Origin: CAVONB01 sp963697205
GTDB taxonomy: Bacteria; Pseudomonadota; Alphaproteobacteria; Rhizobiales; Hyphomicrobiaceae
Assembly: GCA_963697205.1 (NCBI GenBank)
Contig: CAVONB010000002.1
Location: forward strand, 62,001 to 126,000
Direction of reading: 5' to 3'
DNA length: 64,000 bases
Below, in pieces: positions 21,332 to 30,237 of this stretch (the first letter of the stretch is position 1; every line of letters starts with the position of its first letter). A model generated the notes under the pieces. It ran no database searches and was not told the DNA's origin. It was given only the letters and a program-made list of their open reading frames with translations. A program made the translations under genes and the position numbers.

Positions 21332-21408
21332 TGGCGCGCCCGGCAGGATTCGAACCTGCGACCACTCGCTTAGAAGGCGAGTGCTCTATCCGGCTGAGCT
21401 ACGGGCGC
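21332..21408 (-). tRNA. tRNA-Arg (anticodon TCT)
   Basis: On the minus strand the 77-nt gene runs from acceptor GCGCCCG to CGGGCGC plus G-CCA. It has D-arm TAGCTCAGCCGGATAGAGC, anticodon loop CTTCTAA (TCT reads AGA) and T-arm GCAGGTTCGAATCCTGC. The CCA is encoded. It sits at the right border of the mobile-element-rich stretch. Confidence 0.96.
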
Positions 21409-21658
21409 TCTGATGTCGGTCGCTGGCACGACCCGCTGTCGTGGCGGCCAGGATCGACGGCAGTCGACCCTGCCCGCCGGGCAGCGCTCCCTCCCCTAAC
21501 ACAACCGATCGGGCGGCGCGACGCCGGAGGCAGCCGGCTTTCCATTCACGGGGGCAAGGCCGCGAGCCTACGAGCCGCCGGCATTTTGGGACTTGGGTCA
21601 GCAGCTAGGCAAGCCCTGCGACGTGGCGCCTGGACTCAAACTCAACGGGCCAAGGCCT

Positions 21659-21964
21659 TCAATGGGTCCAGGAGCCGATCCGCCCGAACTTGAAATTGTC
21701 GGCGTAGGATTTGCGGATCGGCCGGCGCGTCGTCGGTTCGCTCAGCGTGTAGGCGAGGCCGTTGCGCTCCGCGTAGGCAACCGCCTCCTCCTTGGTATCG
21801 AAGGTCAGCCGGACCTGCTGGCCCATGTCGCGCGACGCCGTCCAGCCCATCAGCGGATCGATCTCCCGAGGCGCTGCCGGCTCGAACTCCAGCACCCACT
21901 CCTGGGTGCGCGCGAGTCCCGACTGCATCGCGGTCTTGGTCGGCTTGTAGATCCTCGCAACCAT
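21659..21964 (-). CDS. ETC complex I subunit, NDUFS4-like
   Basis: 101 residues starting MVARIYKPTKTAMQSGLART, with EWVLEFEP, PLMGWTASRDMGQQVRLTFD and the tail RKSYADNFKFGRIGSWTH, all hallmarks of the NDUFS4/18-kDa accessory subunit of respiratory complex I found in alphaproteobacteria and mitochondria. It helps assemble or stabilise the NADH-oxidising arm. The start at ATG 21964 is preferred to an upstream in-frame ATG because the family begins here. It is monocistronic, between two tRNA genes. Confidence 0.92.
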   Translation of the reverse strand: MVARIYKPTKTAMQSGLARTQEWVLEFEPAAPREIDPLMGWTASRDMGQQVRLTFDTKEEAVAYAERNGLAYTLSEPTTRRPIRKSYADNFKFGRIGSWTH

Positions 21965-22090
21965 GTGTGCGCTCTTCCGTGGTTCGACGTGAACGGCGTT
22001 GGACGGCTGGCGTAGCGAACGCGGCGGCCTGCAACCCATCCCGAAAACGCCGGCATACCCCCGTTCGGGTCGAGCCGCCGCAGGCGCGGA

Positions 22091-22167
22091 TGGTCGGGGC
22101 AGCGGGATTCGAACTCGCGACCCCCTGCTCCCAAAGCAGGTGCTCTACCAGGCTGAGCTATGCCCCG
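22091..22167 (-). tRNA. tRNA-Pro (anticodon TGG)
   Basis: The 77-nt minus-strand gene has acceptor CGGGGCA paired with TGCCCCG, then A-CCA. The anticodon stem CCTGC/GCAGG encloses loop TTTGGGA (TGG), and the T-arm is GCGAGTTCGAATCCCGC. CCA is encoded. Confidence 0.95.
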
Positions 22168-22246
22168 AACCGGACGCCCGCGTATCTATCATGGGCCGAC
22201 AGGATTGCAAATCATGCAGGTCGCCCACGCAGGCGGCCGGGCCCAC

Positions 22247-23380
22247 TCAGGCGATCTCCGAAGGCGCCGCCCCGTGCAAGGCCGCCTCCCACACGGTCAG
22301 GGCTTCCCGCGTCGCCGCCACGTCGTGCACACGCACGATATGCGCCCCCTGCGCCACCCCCGCCAGCGCGCCCCCGAGCGAACCGGCAACCCGGCGCTCG
22401 GCCTCCGCCACCCCGCTCAACGTGCCGAGGAACCGCTTGCGAGAGACCCCCAGCAGCACGGGCGTGCCCAGGCCATGCAGCAGGGCGAGGCCCGACAGAA
22501 GCGCCAGATTGTGCGCAAGCGTCTTACCGAATCCGATGCCCGGATCCACGATCAGTCGCATGCGCGGGATGCCGGCCGCCTCGCACGCCGCCACGCGCCG
22601 CTCCAGATAGTCGAACACGTCGAGCAGCACGTCGTCGTAGTGGGGCTCGTCCTGCATCGTCTTCGGGTCGCCCTGCGCGTGCATCAGCACCACCGGCAGC
22701 CCGCTTTCCGCCGCCGCTGCCATCGCCTCGGGGTCATGCGTCAGTGCCGAGACGTCGTTGAGGATATCCGCCCCGGCAAGCGCCGCCCGACGCATCACCT
22801 CCGCCTTGCGCGTGTCGATGGAGATGCGCACGTCCGAAGCCGCCCGCAGTCCGTCGATCACCGGCATGACGCGCGCCAATTCCTCCGCGAGCGGCACGGG
22901 ATCGGAGCCCGGCCGCGTCGACTCCCCGCCGACATCGATAATATCCGCACCAGCCGCCGCCATCGCCAATCCGTGCACGATCGCCGCCTGCGTGCCGGCA
23001 TACCGCCCCCCGTCCGAGAAGCTGTCCGGCGTCACGTTCACGATGCCCATGATGCGCGGACGGTCGAGCGACAGCCCGCACAGCCGTGAGCGCGGCGCCA
23101 TGATCGCCTCGAACAGATCGGCCGCCGGCAGCGTGTCGCGTCCCCAGTCGCGCTCGAAGAAATCGCCCAGCGAGACGACACGGCGCTGCGCCGGAGCGCC
23201 GGCATGACCACGCTCGATCGCTTCCAGCCCCAGGAAAGCAAGGCGTGTGCCTGCCAGCGGCAGCCCACCCCAGATCTCGCGCCTGGCGGCGCCAGGTCCC
23301 GCCGCCTCGCCGCCGTGCGTGGCGTCGCCGGACGCGCCGGGGAAGAGACCGATTGGGCGAAGATAAAGTGAGCGTTGCAT
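22247..23380 (-). CDS. folP: dihydropteroate synthase
   Basis: 377 residues. The pterin-binding TIM barrel is recognised from MGIVNVTPDSFSDGG, IIDVGGESTRPGSDPV, RISIDTRKAEV and DPGIGFGKTLAHNLALLSGL, with VLLGVSRKRFLG near the end. It condenses p-aminobenzoate with hydroxymethyl-dihydropterin diphosphate in folate synthesis and is the target of sulfonamides. The protein carries about 110 extra N-terminal residues compared with E. coli FolP (about 280), an extension seen in some alphaproteobacterial homologues. It stands alone on the minus strand. Confidence 0.95.
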   Translation of the reverse strand: MQRSLYLRPIGLFPGASGDATHGGEAAGPGAARREIWGGLPLAGTRLAFLGLEAIERGHAGAPAQRRVVSLGDFFERDWGRDTLPAADLFEAIMAPRSRLCGLSLDRPRIMGIVNVTPDSFSDGGRYAGTQAAIVHGLAMAAAGADIIDVGGESTRPGSDPVPLAEELARVMPVIDGLRAASDVRISIDTRKAEVMRRAALAGADILNDVSALTHDPEAMAAAAESGLPVVLMHAQGDPKTMQDEPHYDDVLLDVFDYLERRVAACEAAGIPRMRLIVDPGIGFGKTLAHNLALLSGLALLHGLGTPVLLGVSRKRFLGTLSGVAEAERRVAGSLGGALAGVAQGAHIVRVHDVAATREALTVWEAALHGAAPSEIA

Positions 23381-23425
23381 GTCCCCTGCCGGTTCGTGAC
23401 GTCGCCCGCGCAGGTCCGCGAACGA

Positions 23426-24697
23426 CTATTTGGCGGACGTCGCAATTGCTGCCGGACCGCCCGATGTCTTGACCCGCGCGACGGGCTTCAAACCCTTCGC
23501 GGTGCTGCCGCCGAACTGGAACACCTGGATCTCGCCCTCGACCATGCATTGCACGGCGACGGCCTTACCGGAACGCGACCACGCCACACCCTGGCACCAG
23601 TGACCCGTCTTCGTCTCGGTGACCTTGGTCAGCTTGCTGCCCGAAACGCTCCAGATCTGCAACAGCCCATTGTCGGTGAAGAAGGGCGAACTCTTGGGCT
23701 TGTTGGACCCGTTCATCACGCTGACCGCCAGCCAGTTGCCGTCCGGCGACAGTTTCAGCCCCTCCGGCGTCGGTCCCACACTTACCGTCTCCACGACGCG
23801 GGGCGGCCGCGCCTTGAGGTCGATCACGCTCACCGTGTCCGCGTCCCCCAGCCCGTGCCCGACATTGGCGACAACGGCGATCTGGCCCTTGGCCGACACG
23901 TCGATGGCATAGGGCCGCAGCCCCGCCGACACATCGTGACGGCCGTAGGTCACTTTCGCGCCGTCCACGTCTAGGAACGAGATGCGGTGGTCGTTGTCGC
24001 GCGTCACCAGCGCCGACTTGCCGTCCGGCAGGAAAGCCACGTGGCTCGGCCCGCACGTCCCCGTTTCACACAGCACCACCTTGCCGACGTTCGAAACGGA
24101 CTTGGTCTTGGCATCGATGGCAAACACCGACAGGGTCCCCTCGCTGCGGTTGGCGACCAGCGCCAGCGTGCCCGCCGCGTTGACCGCCACGCCCGAGGCC
24201 CCGCGGCCGGCATTCAGCGTCGCGATCACCTTGGGCACCGGCTTGGCATCCCCCGCCTCGTCTTTCACCTTGCTCGTGACCGCACGCGCCACCCGCCCGG
24301 CGATCCCGCGCGCCGGTAGGTCGAGATCGACGACACTGACCGTGTCGTCGGGGACCAGCGTCTTGGCATCGGCAGGATCGATCCGCATCGCGCGCGTAAC
24401 CAGCGCCAACTGCCCGTCGGGCGTCACCGCAACGCTGGTGGGCGGCCCCGTCACGCTCGTCGGCACCGGGGCTTCGGCGATCAGTTTCGGCGGCGAGGCA
24501 CCCAGGTCGATCAGCGAAATCGTATCCGCCGGCGCAGGCACCACGGCCTCGACCCGGCCGTCGACCAGCCTCACCTTCGCGTCGTTGGCGGAGACCGCGA
24601 TCTGGGCGGCAGCCGGCGCGACGACACCGTCCCAGCCATGCAGCCCCGCCACAACGCAACACGCCAATGTCCCGCGCACGCTCACATAGACCGACAT
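23426..24697 (-). CDS. secreted YncE/YVTN-type beta-propeller protein
   Basis: About 423 residues from ATG 24697 (preceded by AAGG; an in-frame ATG at 24739 is less likely). A signal peptide ends near VVAPAAAQ. Repeating blades follow: DTISLIDLGASPPKLIAEAP, SVAVTPDGQLALVTRAM, DTVSVVDLDLPARG, GVAVNAAGTLALVANRSEG, PDGKSALVTRDNDHRISFLD and LKLSPDGNWLAVSVMNGSNK. The seven-bladed propeller family is periplasmic; the ligand is unknown here. Gene context (folP downstream, amino-acid transporter upstream) gives no clear function. Confidence 0.8.
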   Translation of the reverse strand: MSVYVSVRGTLACCVVAGLHGWDGVVAPAAAQIAVSANDAKVRLVDGRVEAVVPAPADTISLIDLGASPPKLIAEAPVPTSVTGPPTSVAVTPDGQLALVTRAMRIDPADAKTLVPDDTVSVVDLDLPARGIAGRVARAVTSKVKDEAGDAKPVPKVIATLNAGRGASGVAVNAAGTLALVANRSEGTLSVFAIDAKTKSVSNVGKVVLCETGTCGPSHVAFLPDGKSALVTRDNDHRISFLDVDGAKVTYGRHDVSAGLRPYAIDVSAKGQIAVVANVGHGLGDADTVSVIDLKARPPRVVETVSVGPTPEGLKLSPDGNWLAVSVMNGSNKPKSSPFFTDNGLLQIWSVSGSKLTKVTETKTGHWCQGVAWSRSGKAVAVQCMVEGEIQVFQFGGSTAKGLKPVARVKTSGGPAAIATSAK

Positions 24698-24880
24698 CGA
24701 AACCTTGCTGCACGCGAACCGATTGAACGCTCGGGCCACCGGCGCGCCCGCCCGTTCGCGAGCGGCCGGGCCGCGTCAACCGGCGTGCCCGCGCGCACAC
24801 TAAAGGGGTGACTGCGCTGGCGACAAGCCGGCCGAGGGCGCATGGCGACAGCATGCTTAACAGCCCGAGGGACCGGCGCC

Positions 24881-26038
24881 TCAGCGCCGCTCGCCGGCCG
24901 ACAGCCGCCGCTCGATCATCGCCGAATAACGCGACATGCCGAAGCAGAACGCCCAGAAGATCAGGCCCGCGAAAACATAGCCCGTCGTCGCCGTCGTCGG
25001 CGAGAACCAGCGGCTGTCGGCCTCGATCGACTGTTTGACGATGCCGAGCAGATCGAAGAGCCCGATGATGAGCACGAGGCTCGTGTCCTTGAACAGCGCG
25101 ATGAACGAGTTGACGATGCCCGGGATGACCAGCTTCAGCGCCTGCGGCAGGACGATGAACGCCATCTTCTGGGGATAGGAGAGACCCAGCGCGTCCGCGG
25201 CCTCGAACTGGCCCTTCGGGATCGCCTGCAACCCGCCGCGCACGACCTCGGCAAGATAGGCCGCCGAGAACAGCGCCACGCCGATCAGCGCGCGCAACAG
25301 CTTATCGAAGGTCACATCCTCGGGCAGGAACAGCGGCAGCATCACCGACGCCATGAAAAGCACGGTAATCAGCGGCACGCCGCGCCACAACTCGATGAAC
25401 GCAACCGAAGCCCACTTCACGATCGGCAATTCAGAGCGCCGCCCGAGCGCAAGCAGGATGCCGATGGGAAACGAGGCCGAAATGCCGACGCTCGCCACCA
25501 CCAGCGTAACCAGGAGCCCGCCCCACAAATCGGTCGGCACGAACTGCAGCCCCAGCACCCCGCCAGTCAGCAGCACGAATGCGAGCACCGGAAAGGCGAC
25601 CAGCATGTAGAGCGACAGCCACAGCTTGCCGGGCACGCGCGGGATCATCAGCGGCACCAGACCGGCCAGCGCCAGCACGTAGGTGAGATCGACGCGCCAC
25701 CGCTCCGGATCGGGATAGCGCCCGTACATGAACAGGCCGAGCTTGTTCGTGATGAACGGCCAGCACGCCCCCACGCCCTCCGCCGAGCACACCGTGCCGT
25801 CCTTGCCCGACCAGACCGCACCGAACACCGCCCAATCCAGAACGCCGACCGCAACGCGCCAGATGATCCAGATGCCGACCAGCGTCAGGATCGAGTTCGT
25901 GACGCTGGAGAACAGATTCTCGCGCAGCCACCCGATCGGACCCGACGCCGTGCTCGGCGGCGGCAGGATCGGGTTATCGCGCCGGTCGCCGGCGCCGGAG
26001 GCGCGCGGGGCTGCGGTTTCAGATGCGATCTCAGACAT
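24881..26038 (-). CDS. aapM: general L-amino acid ABC transporter permease (AapM-like)
   Basis: 385 residues with about eight membrane segments. The EAA loop KGQFEAADALGLSYPQKMAF near the C terminus is the contact site for the ATPase. The long insertion between the first helix and the core (DGTVCSAEGVGACWPFITNK) is typical of AapM/BztC permeases. It is translated just after aapQ (3-base gap), so these two form the inner-membrane heterodimer of a polar-amino-acid importer. It is the last gene of the order P-J-Q-M on this strand. Confidence 0.92.
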   Translation of the reverse strand: MSEIASETAAPRASGAGDRRDNPILPPPSTASGPIGWLRENLFSSVTNSILTLVGIWIIWRVAVGVLDWAVFGAVWSGKDGTVCSAEGVGACWPFITNKLGLFMYGRYPDPERWRVDLTYVLALAGLVPLMIPRVPGKLWLSLYMLVAFPVLAFVLLTGGVLGLQFVPTDLWGGLLVTLVVASVGISASFPIGILLALGRRSELPIVKWASVAFIELWRGVPLITVLFMASVMLPLFLPEDVTFDKLLRALIGVALFSAAYLAEVVRGGLQAIPKGQFEAADALGLSYPQKMAFIVLPQALKLVIPGIVNSFIALFKDTSLVLIIGLFDLLGIVKQSIEADSRWFSPTTATTGYVFAGLIFWAFCFGMSRYSAMIERRLSAGERR

Positions 26039-26041
26039 GGC

Positions 26042-27238
26042 CTAGCGCTCCACCAGCGCCATGCGCGCGTTGAACCAGTTCATGAATAGCGATGTCAGCA
26101 GGCTGATCGTGAGGTAGACACCCATCGTGATCAGGACGACCTCGACCGCCTGATTGGTCTGGTTGAGCACGGTTCCCGCGAACACTGAGACGAGGTCGGG
26201 ATAGCCGATCGCGACAGCAAGCGAGGAGTTCTTCGTCAGGTTGAGGTACTGGCTCGTCAGCGGCGGAATGATGATGCGCAACGCCTGCGGGATGACGACC
26301 AATCGCAAAACAAGCCCCGGCCTGAGCCCCAGCGCGGCGGCGGCCTCTTTCTGTCCGCGCGACACGCCGAGGATGCCGCTCCGGACGATCTCCGCGATGA
26401 AGGCGGCCGTGTAGAGCGTGAGGCCGAGCAGCAGGGCTGCGAACTCCGGCTGGATGACGAGCCCGCCGTCGAAGTTGAAACCGGTGAGCTTGGGATAGTC
26501 GAACGACAGCGGCGCGCCCAGGATCGCGAACACCACCAGCGGCAGACCGATGATCATCCCCAGGTTGGCCCACAGCACAGGGAAGCGCTGGCCGGTCGCA
26601 AGTTGGCGTCGTCGCGCCCAGCCCGCCACCGCGAACGCACCGAGGACGCCCAACGCCACCAGCGCGAGCACCACGCCGAGCTTCGCATTCCAGATCGGAT
26701 AGGGCAGATAGAGCCCGCGCTGATTGAGGAAGATGCCGAGCGGCAATTCATGGCTCTGCCGCGGCGAGGGCAGGTTCTTCAACACCGCGAAATAGAGCAT
26801 CAGCAGCCACAGCAGCAGCGGCACGTTGCGGAAGACTTCGACGAACACCGTCGCCAGACGGGCGATCAGCCAGTTCGGCGACAGCCGCGCGATACCGACG
26901 ATGAAGCCGAGCACAGTGGCCAGGACGATGCCCAGTCCGGCCACCAGCAGGGTATTCAGCAGGCCGACCAAAAAGGCACGGCCGTAGGTCATCGTGTTCG
27001 CGTACTCGACCAGCGACTGCGAAATGTCGAAGCCGGCCGTGTTTTTCAGAAAGCCGAACCCGGACGCGATGTTCTGGCGCTTCAGGTTCTCCGCTGCGTT
27101 GGAAACGATCTCGTAGAGAAACAACGCGATCAGGGCGACCAGCAGCACCTGGTAGATGATGCCGCGCACCTTCGGCTCGTAGAGATAGCCGATCAGGCTT
27201 TTGGCAGGTGCATCAGGTGCAGTGGTGTCGGCCGGCAT
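26042..27238 (-). CDS. aapQ: general L-amino acid ABC transporter permease (AapQ-like)
   Basis: 398 residues. The N-terminal cytoplasmic segment and first helix are followed by the AapQ/BztB-type long periplasmic part (IASGFGFLKNTAGFDISQSL). The transport core follows, with EAA loop RGQKEAAAALGLRPGLVLRL. It pairs with AapM to form the permease. It lies 106 bases downstream of aapJ, with a strong stem-loop in the gap. Confidence 0.93.
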   Translation of the reverse strand: MPADTTAPDAPAKSLIGYLYEPKVRGIIYQVLLVALIALFLYEIVSNAAENLKRQNIASGFGFLKNTAGFDISQSLVEYANTMTYGRAFLVGLLNTLLVAGLGIVLATVLGFIVGIARLSPNWLIARLATVFVEVFRNVPLLLWLLMLYFAVLKNLPSPRQSHELPLGIFLNQRGLYLPYPIWNAKLGVVLALVALGVLGAFAVAGWARRRQLATGQRFPVLWANLGMIIGLPLVVFAILGAPLSFDYPKLTGFNFDGGLVIQPEFAALLLGLTLYTAAFIAEIVRSGILGVSRGQKEAAAALGLRPGLVLRLVVIPQALRIIIPPLTSQYLNLTKNSSLAVAIGYPDLVSVFAGTVLNQTNQAVEVVLITMGVYLTISLLTSLFMNWFNARMALVER

Positions 27239-27306
27239 ACGTTAGGGCTCCGCCAGAGGGCGATTGCGGGCTCGTCGCGTCTGTTGCGGCCGCCGCAGAC
27301 GCGTGA

Positions 27307-27335
27307 CCGGCCGCCTCGACGAGCGAGGCGGCCGG
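27307..27335 (-). terminator. strong intercistronic stem-loop between aapJ and aapQ
   Basis: CCGGCCGCCTCG (27307-27318) pairs perfectly with CGAGGCGGCCGG (27324-27335) around a 5-base loop. It begins 9 bases past the aapJ stop codon. There is no T tract. In binding-protein operons such stems usually protect or partially terminate the upstream message so the binding protein is made in excess. Confidence 0.6.
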
Positions 27336-27344
27336 CGCGCGATA

Positions 27345-28370
27345 TCAGCGGATCGGCGGGGCGTACTGGATGCCGCCGTCTTTCCAGAGCTTGTTCAGAC
27401 CGCGATCGATCGTCAGTCGCGAGCCCGCGTCCGACGTTGCGGTCGAAGATCTCTCCGTAGTTACCGACGGTCTTGACGATCTGCCACGACCCAATCGGGA
27501 TCGAGACCGATGCTCTTGCCGAACTCGCCTTCCTTGCCAAGCAAGCGCTTGATCTCAGGATTGCTCGAACCCGCCATCTCGTCGACGTTCTTCGACGTGA
27601 CGCCGAGCTCCTCGGCGTTGAGCATGGCGAAGTGAACCCAGCGCACGATATTGGCCCACGTGTCGTCACCCTGGCGCACGACCGGCCCGAGCGGCTCCTT
27701 GGAGATGATCTCCGGCAGCACGATATGGTCGGCCGCGTTCCCAAGCTTCAGCCGCTCGGCGTAAAGACCGGATGCGTCCGTGGTGTAGGCATCGCAACGG
27801 CCGGAGTTGTAGGCAGCCACGCGCCTCGTTGTTCTTCTCGAACGTGACCGTCTTGTAGTCCATCTTGTTGGCGCGGAAGTAGTCGGCGAGGTTCAGCTCT
27901 GTCGTCGTGCCGGTCTGCACGCAGATGCTGGCACCCTTGAGCTCCTTGGCGCTCTTCACGCCCAGCGCCTTCTTCACCATGAAGCCCTGGCCGTCGTAGT
28001 AGCTGGTGCCGGCGAAGTTGAGCCCCAGCGCCGTGTCGCGGCTCATCGTCCACGTCGTGTTGCGCGCGAGCATGTCGATTTCGCCCGACTGCAGCGCCGT
28101 GAAGCGCTCCTTCGCCGTCAGCGGCACGAACTTGACCTTCTCGCCATCCTTGAGGACAGCAGCCGCCACCGCGCGGCAATAGTCGACGTCGAGACCCGTC
28201 CAGCGGCCCTTGTCGTCGGGGGCGCTGAAGCCGGCGAGGCCCGTGTTGACGCCGCAATGCAGCATCCCGCGCCCCTTGATCGTATCCAGCGTCTTGCTTT
28301 GTGCAACGGCCGCCGACGAAAGCCCTGTCAGGGCTAGCGCAGCGACGACGCCGCTGGTCATCCGTTTCAT
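27345..28370 (-). CDS. aapJ: general L-amino acid-binding periplasmic protein (AapJ-like); frameshifted as read
   Basis: ATG 28370 starts a signal peptide (TSGVVAALALTGLSSAAVAQ). The type-3 solute-binding fold follows: GMLHCGVNTGLAGFSAPDDK, WTGLDVDYCRAVAAAVL, LQSGEIDMLARNTTWTMSRD. The frame changes near 27820 (to YNSGRCDAYTTDASGLYAER), near 27480 (to WQIVKTVGNYGEIFDRNVG), and near 27430 (to SRLTIDRGLNKLWKDGGIQY), ending at 27345. Each piece continues the family sequence directly, so the breaks are probably indel errors. It binds polar and other L-amino acids for the Aap permease. Confidence 0.87.
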
Positions 28371-28454
28371 GCGTTCATACTCCCTTGTCTGTGTTGCGCT
28401 TGGGATGCTGCTGCCTCCCGGCAGGATGGCAACGCCACAGCATCGATGAATGGA

Positions 28455-29234
28455 TCAGTGCCCGAGGATCTGAGAAAGGAACAGCTTGGTTCGATCGGAC
28501 TTCGGATGATTGAAGAAGGTCTCCGGCTCAGCTTCTTCGACGATCTCACCGTTGTCCATGAAGATGATCCGGTCGGCGACGGAACGGGCAAAGCCCATCT
28601 CGTGCGTGACGCACAGCATCGTCATGCCGGACTGCGCGAGTTCCATCATGACCTCGAGAACCTCCTTGATCATTTCCGGGTCGAGCGCCGACGTCGGCTC
28701 GTCGAACAGCATGATGCGCGGGTTCATGCACAGCGCACGCGCGATGGCGACGCGCTGCTGCTGCCCGCCCGAAAGCTGTCCGGGATACTTGTCGGCCTGC
28801 TCGGGAATGCGCACGCGCTCCAGATACTGGCGCGCCGTCGCCTCGGCTTCCGCACGCGGCACCTTGCGCACCCAAATCGGCGCCAGGCAGAGGTTGTCGA
28901 GAACCGTCAGATGCGGAAACAGGTTGAACTGCTGAAACACCATGCCGACTTCGGACCGGATCTTGTCGATCTGGCGCAGATCGCTCGTCAGTTCCTGGCC
29001 TTCGACCAGGATGCGGCCCTGCTGATGCTCCTCGAGGCGATTGATGCAGCGGATCAGCGTCGACTTCCCCGAACCCGACGGCCCGCAGATGACGATCCGC
29101 TCGCCCTGCGAAACGGTCAGGTTGATGTTCCGGAGAACATGGAACGAGCCATACCACTTGTGCACACCGATCATGGCGACGGCGGCGGTATCGCTTTGGC
29201 CCGCGCTCTGCGGCGCAGGGTGTGCTTGAACCAT
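28455..29234 (-). CDS. aapP: amino-acid ABC transporter ATPase (AapP-like)
   Basis: About 259 residues from ATG 29234, which follows GGGAGG; an upstream in-frame extension to 29339 has no ribosome-binding site. It has Walker A GPSGSGKST, Q-loop VFQQFNLFPHLTVLDN, signature LSGGQQQRVAIARAL, Walker B IMLFDEPTSALD and H-loop VTHEMGFARS. It energises the AapQM permease. It comes first in this operon, upstream of aapJ, whereas aapP is usually last (aapJQMP). Confidence 0.94.
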   Translation of the reverse strand: MVQAHPAPQSAGQSDTAAVAMIGVHKWYGSFHVLRNINLTVSQGERIVICGPSGSGKSTLIRCINRLEEHQQGRILVEGQELTSDLRQIDKIRSEVGMVFQQFNLFPHLTVLDNLCLAPIWVRKVPRAEAEATARQYLERVRIPEQADKYPGQLSGGQQQRVAIARALCMNPRIMLFDEPTSALDPEMIKEVLEVMMELAQSGMTMLCVTHEMGFARSVADRIIFMDNGEIVEEAEPETFFNHPKSDRTKLFLSQILGH

Positions 29235-29492
29235 GGTCCCTCCCAGGACAGCGCAAACTGCCCGGTCGCGGCCGTTCTCATCCGGTCCGAACGACCAGTA
29301 CACAGCCCAAACTATGCCCCAGCCCAGCGGCGAGCGCAACGCACGCGTGTTGCCACTGCATAACGCACATTGCCAGGCAAATGAGCACGCCCCAAAACGC
29401 CTGCGGCCCGGACGAGCCGGGCCACGAGCATCGAGTGCGCAGTCGCAAAGGGATCATCGAGGTTGGCGGCCTGCCGCCAACGCCGGCGCCGC

Positions 29493-30210
29493 TCAGTGGC
29501 TCGCCGCGCCGTCCTTGACGAACCGCAGCATGGTGAACAGCCCGAACGGCCGCAACTGACGCCGCTCACTCAGCGTTAGGTCCTCGCATCCCATGACGCG
29601 GTCAAGGTCGAACACCGGCCGCCAGCCGATCGTGTCCGCGAACGGCGCCATGCGCCGCTCGATCCAGCCGCGCACGCCTTCCTCCTGGCTGAAATGGTTC
29701 ACCAGGATCACCTCGCCGCCCGGCTTGGTCACGCGCGCCAGTTCCCGCATCACCTTCTCGGGGTCTGGAACGACCGTCAGCACGTACATGGCAACGACCG
29801 TGTCGAAGGAGGCGTCCTGGAAAGGTCAGGCCGCCCGCGTCCATCTCGTAAAGGCCGGTCACGTTGCCCAGCCCTTCGACGGCGATGCGTCGGCGTGCCT
29901 TCTCCAGCATCTCCGCCGACAGGTCGATCCCGACGATATCGAGATGCCGTGCATAGGAAGGAAGCGACAAGCCCGTCCCCACGCCCACCTCAAGCACGTT
30001 GCCCTGGCGCGCGTTGATCAGCTCCACCGCATGCCGCCGCCCCTCGGTGGAGACGCGGCCGAAGGTGTGATCGTAGACGGGGGCCCAGCGCCGATACGCC
30101 TCGCGCACGGCGATCTCGTCGATGCGCCCGAGCGGGCGGCGCTTGCGCCGACCGAGGCCCTCGACCGCGCGCTCGCGCGTCTCCTCGCGCACTGGCAACA
30201 ACTGTCCCAT
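29493..30210 (-). CDS. SAM-dependent methyltransferase, PmtA-like phosphatidylethanolamine N-methyltransferase; frameshifted once
   Basis: From ATG 30210, YRRWAPVYDHTFGRVSTEGR and the SAM motif NVLEVGVGTGLSL are followed by IVGIDLSAEMLEKARRRI. At about 29825 the frame changes (a run around GGACGCCTCCT), then DTVVAMYVLTVVPDPEKVM, RELARVTKPGGEVILVNHFS and the tail ending at 29493. The sequence fits the short soluble PmtA enzymes of Rhizobiales and Rhodobacter that methylate phosphatidylethanolamine to phosphatidylcholine. Substrate is inferred from similarity; another small-molecule or lipid methyltransferase cannot be excluded. Confidence 0.78.
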
Positions 30211-30237
30211 CCGTCAAACCTCGCTTGCTCGATTCGT

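Noticed and set aside
16825..21345. ATGGCGCGC shared between the sequence after the recombinase remnant and the flank of tRNA-Arg, considered as attachment sites
   Set aside because: The shared stretch is only nine bases in GC-rich DNA and does not extend into the tRNA gene.
21642..22034. Overlapping open frame in another frame of the NDUFS4-like gene
   Set aside because: It is a shadow frame; the alternative frame matches the complex I subunit throughout.
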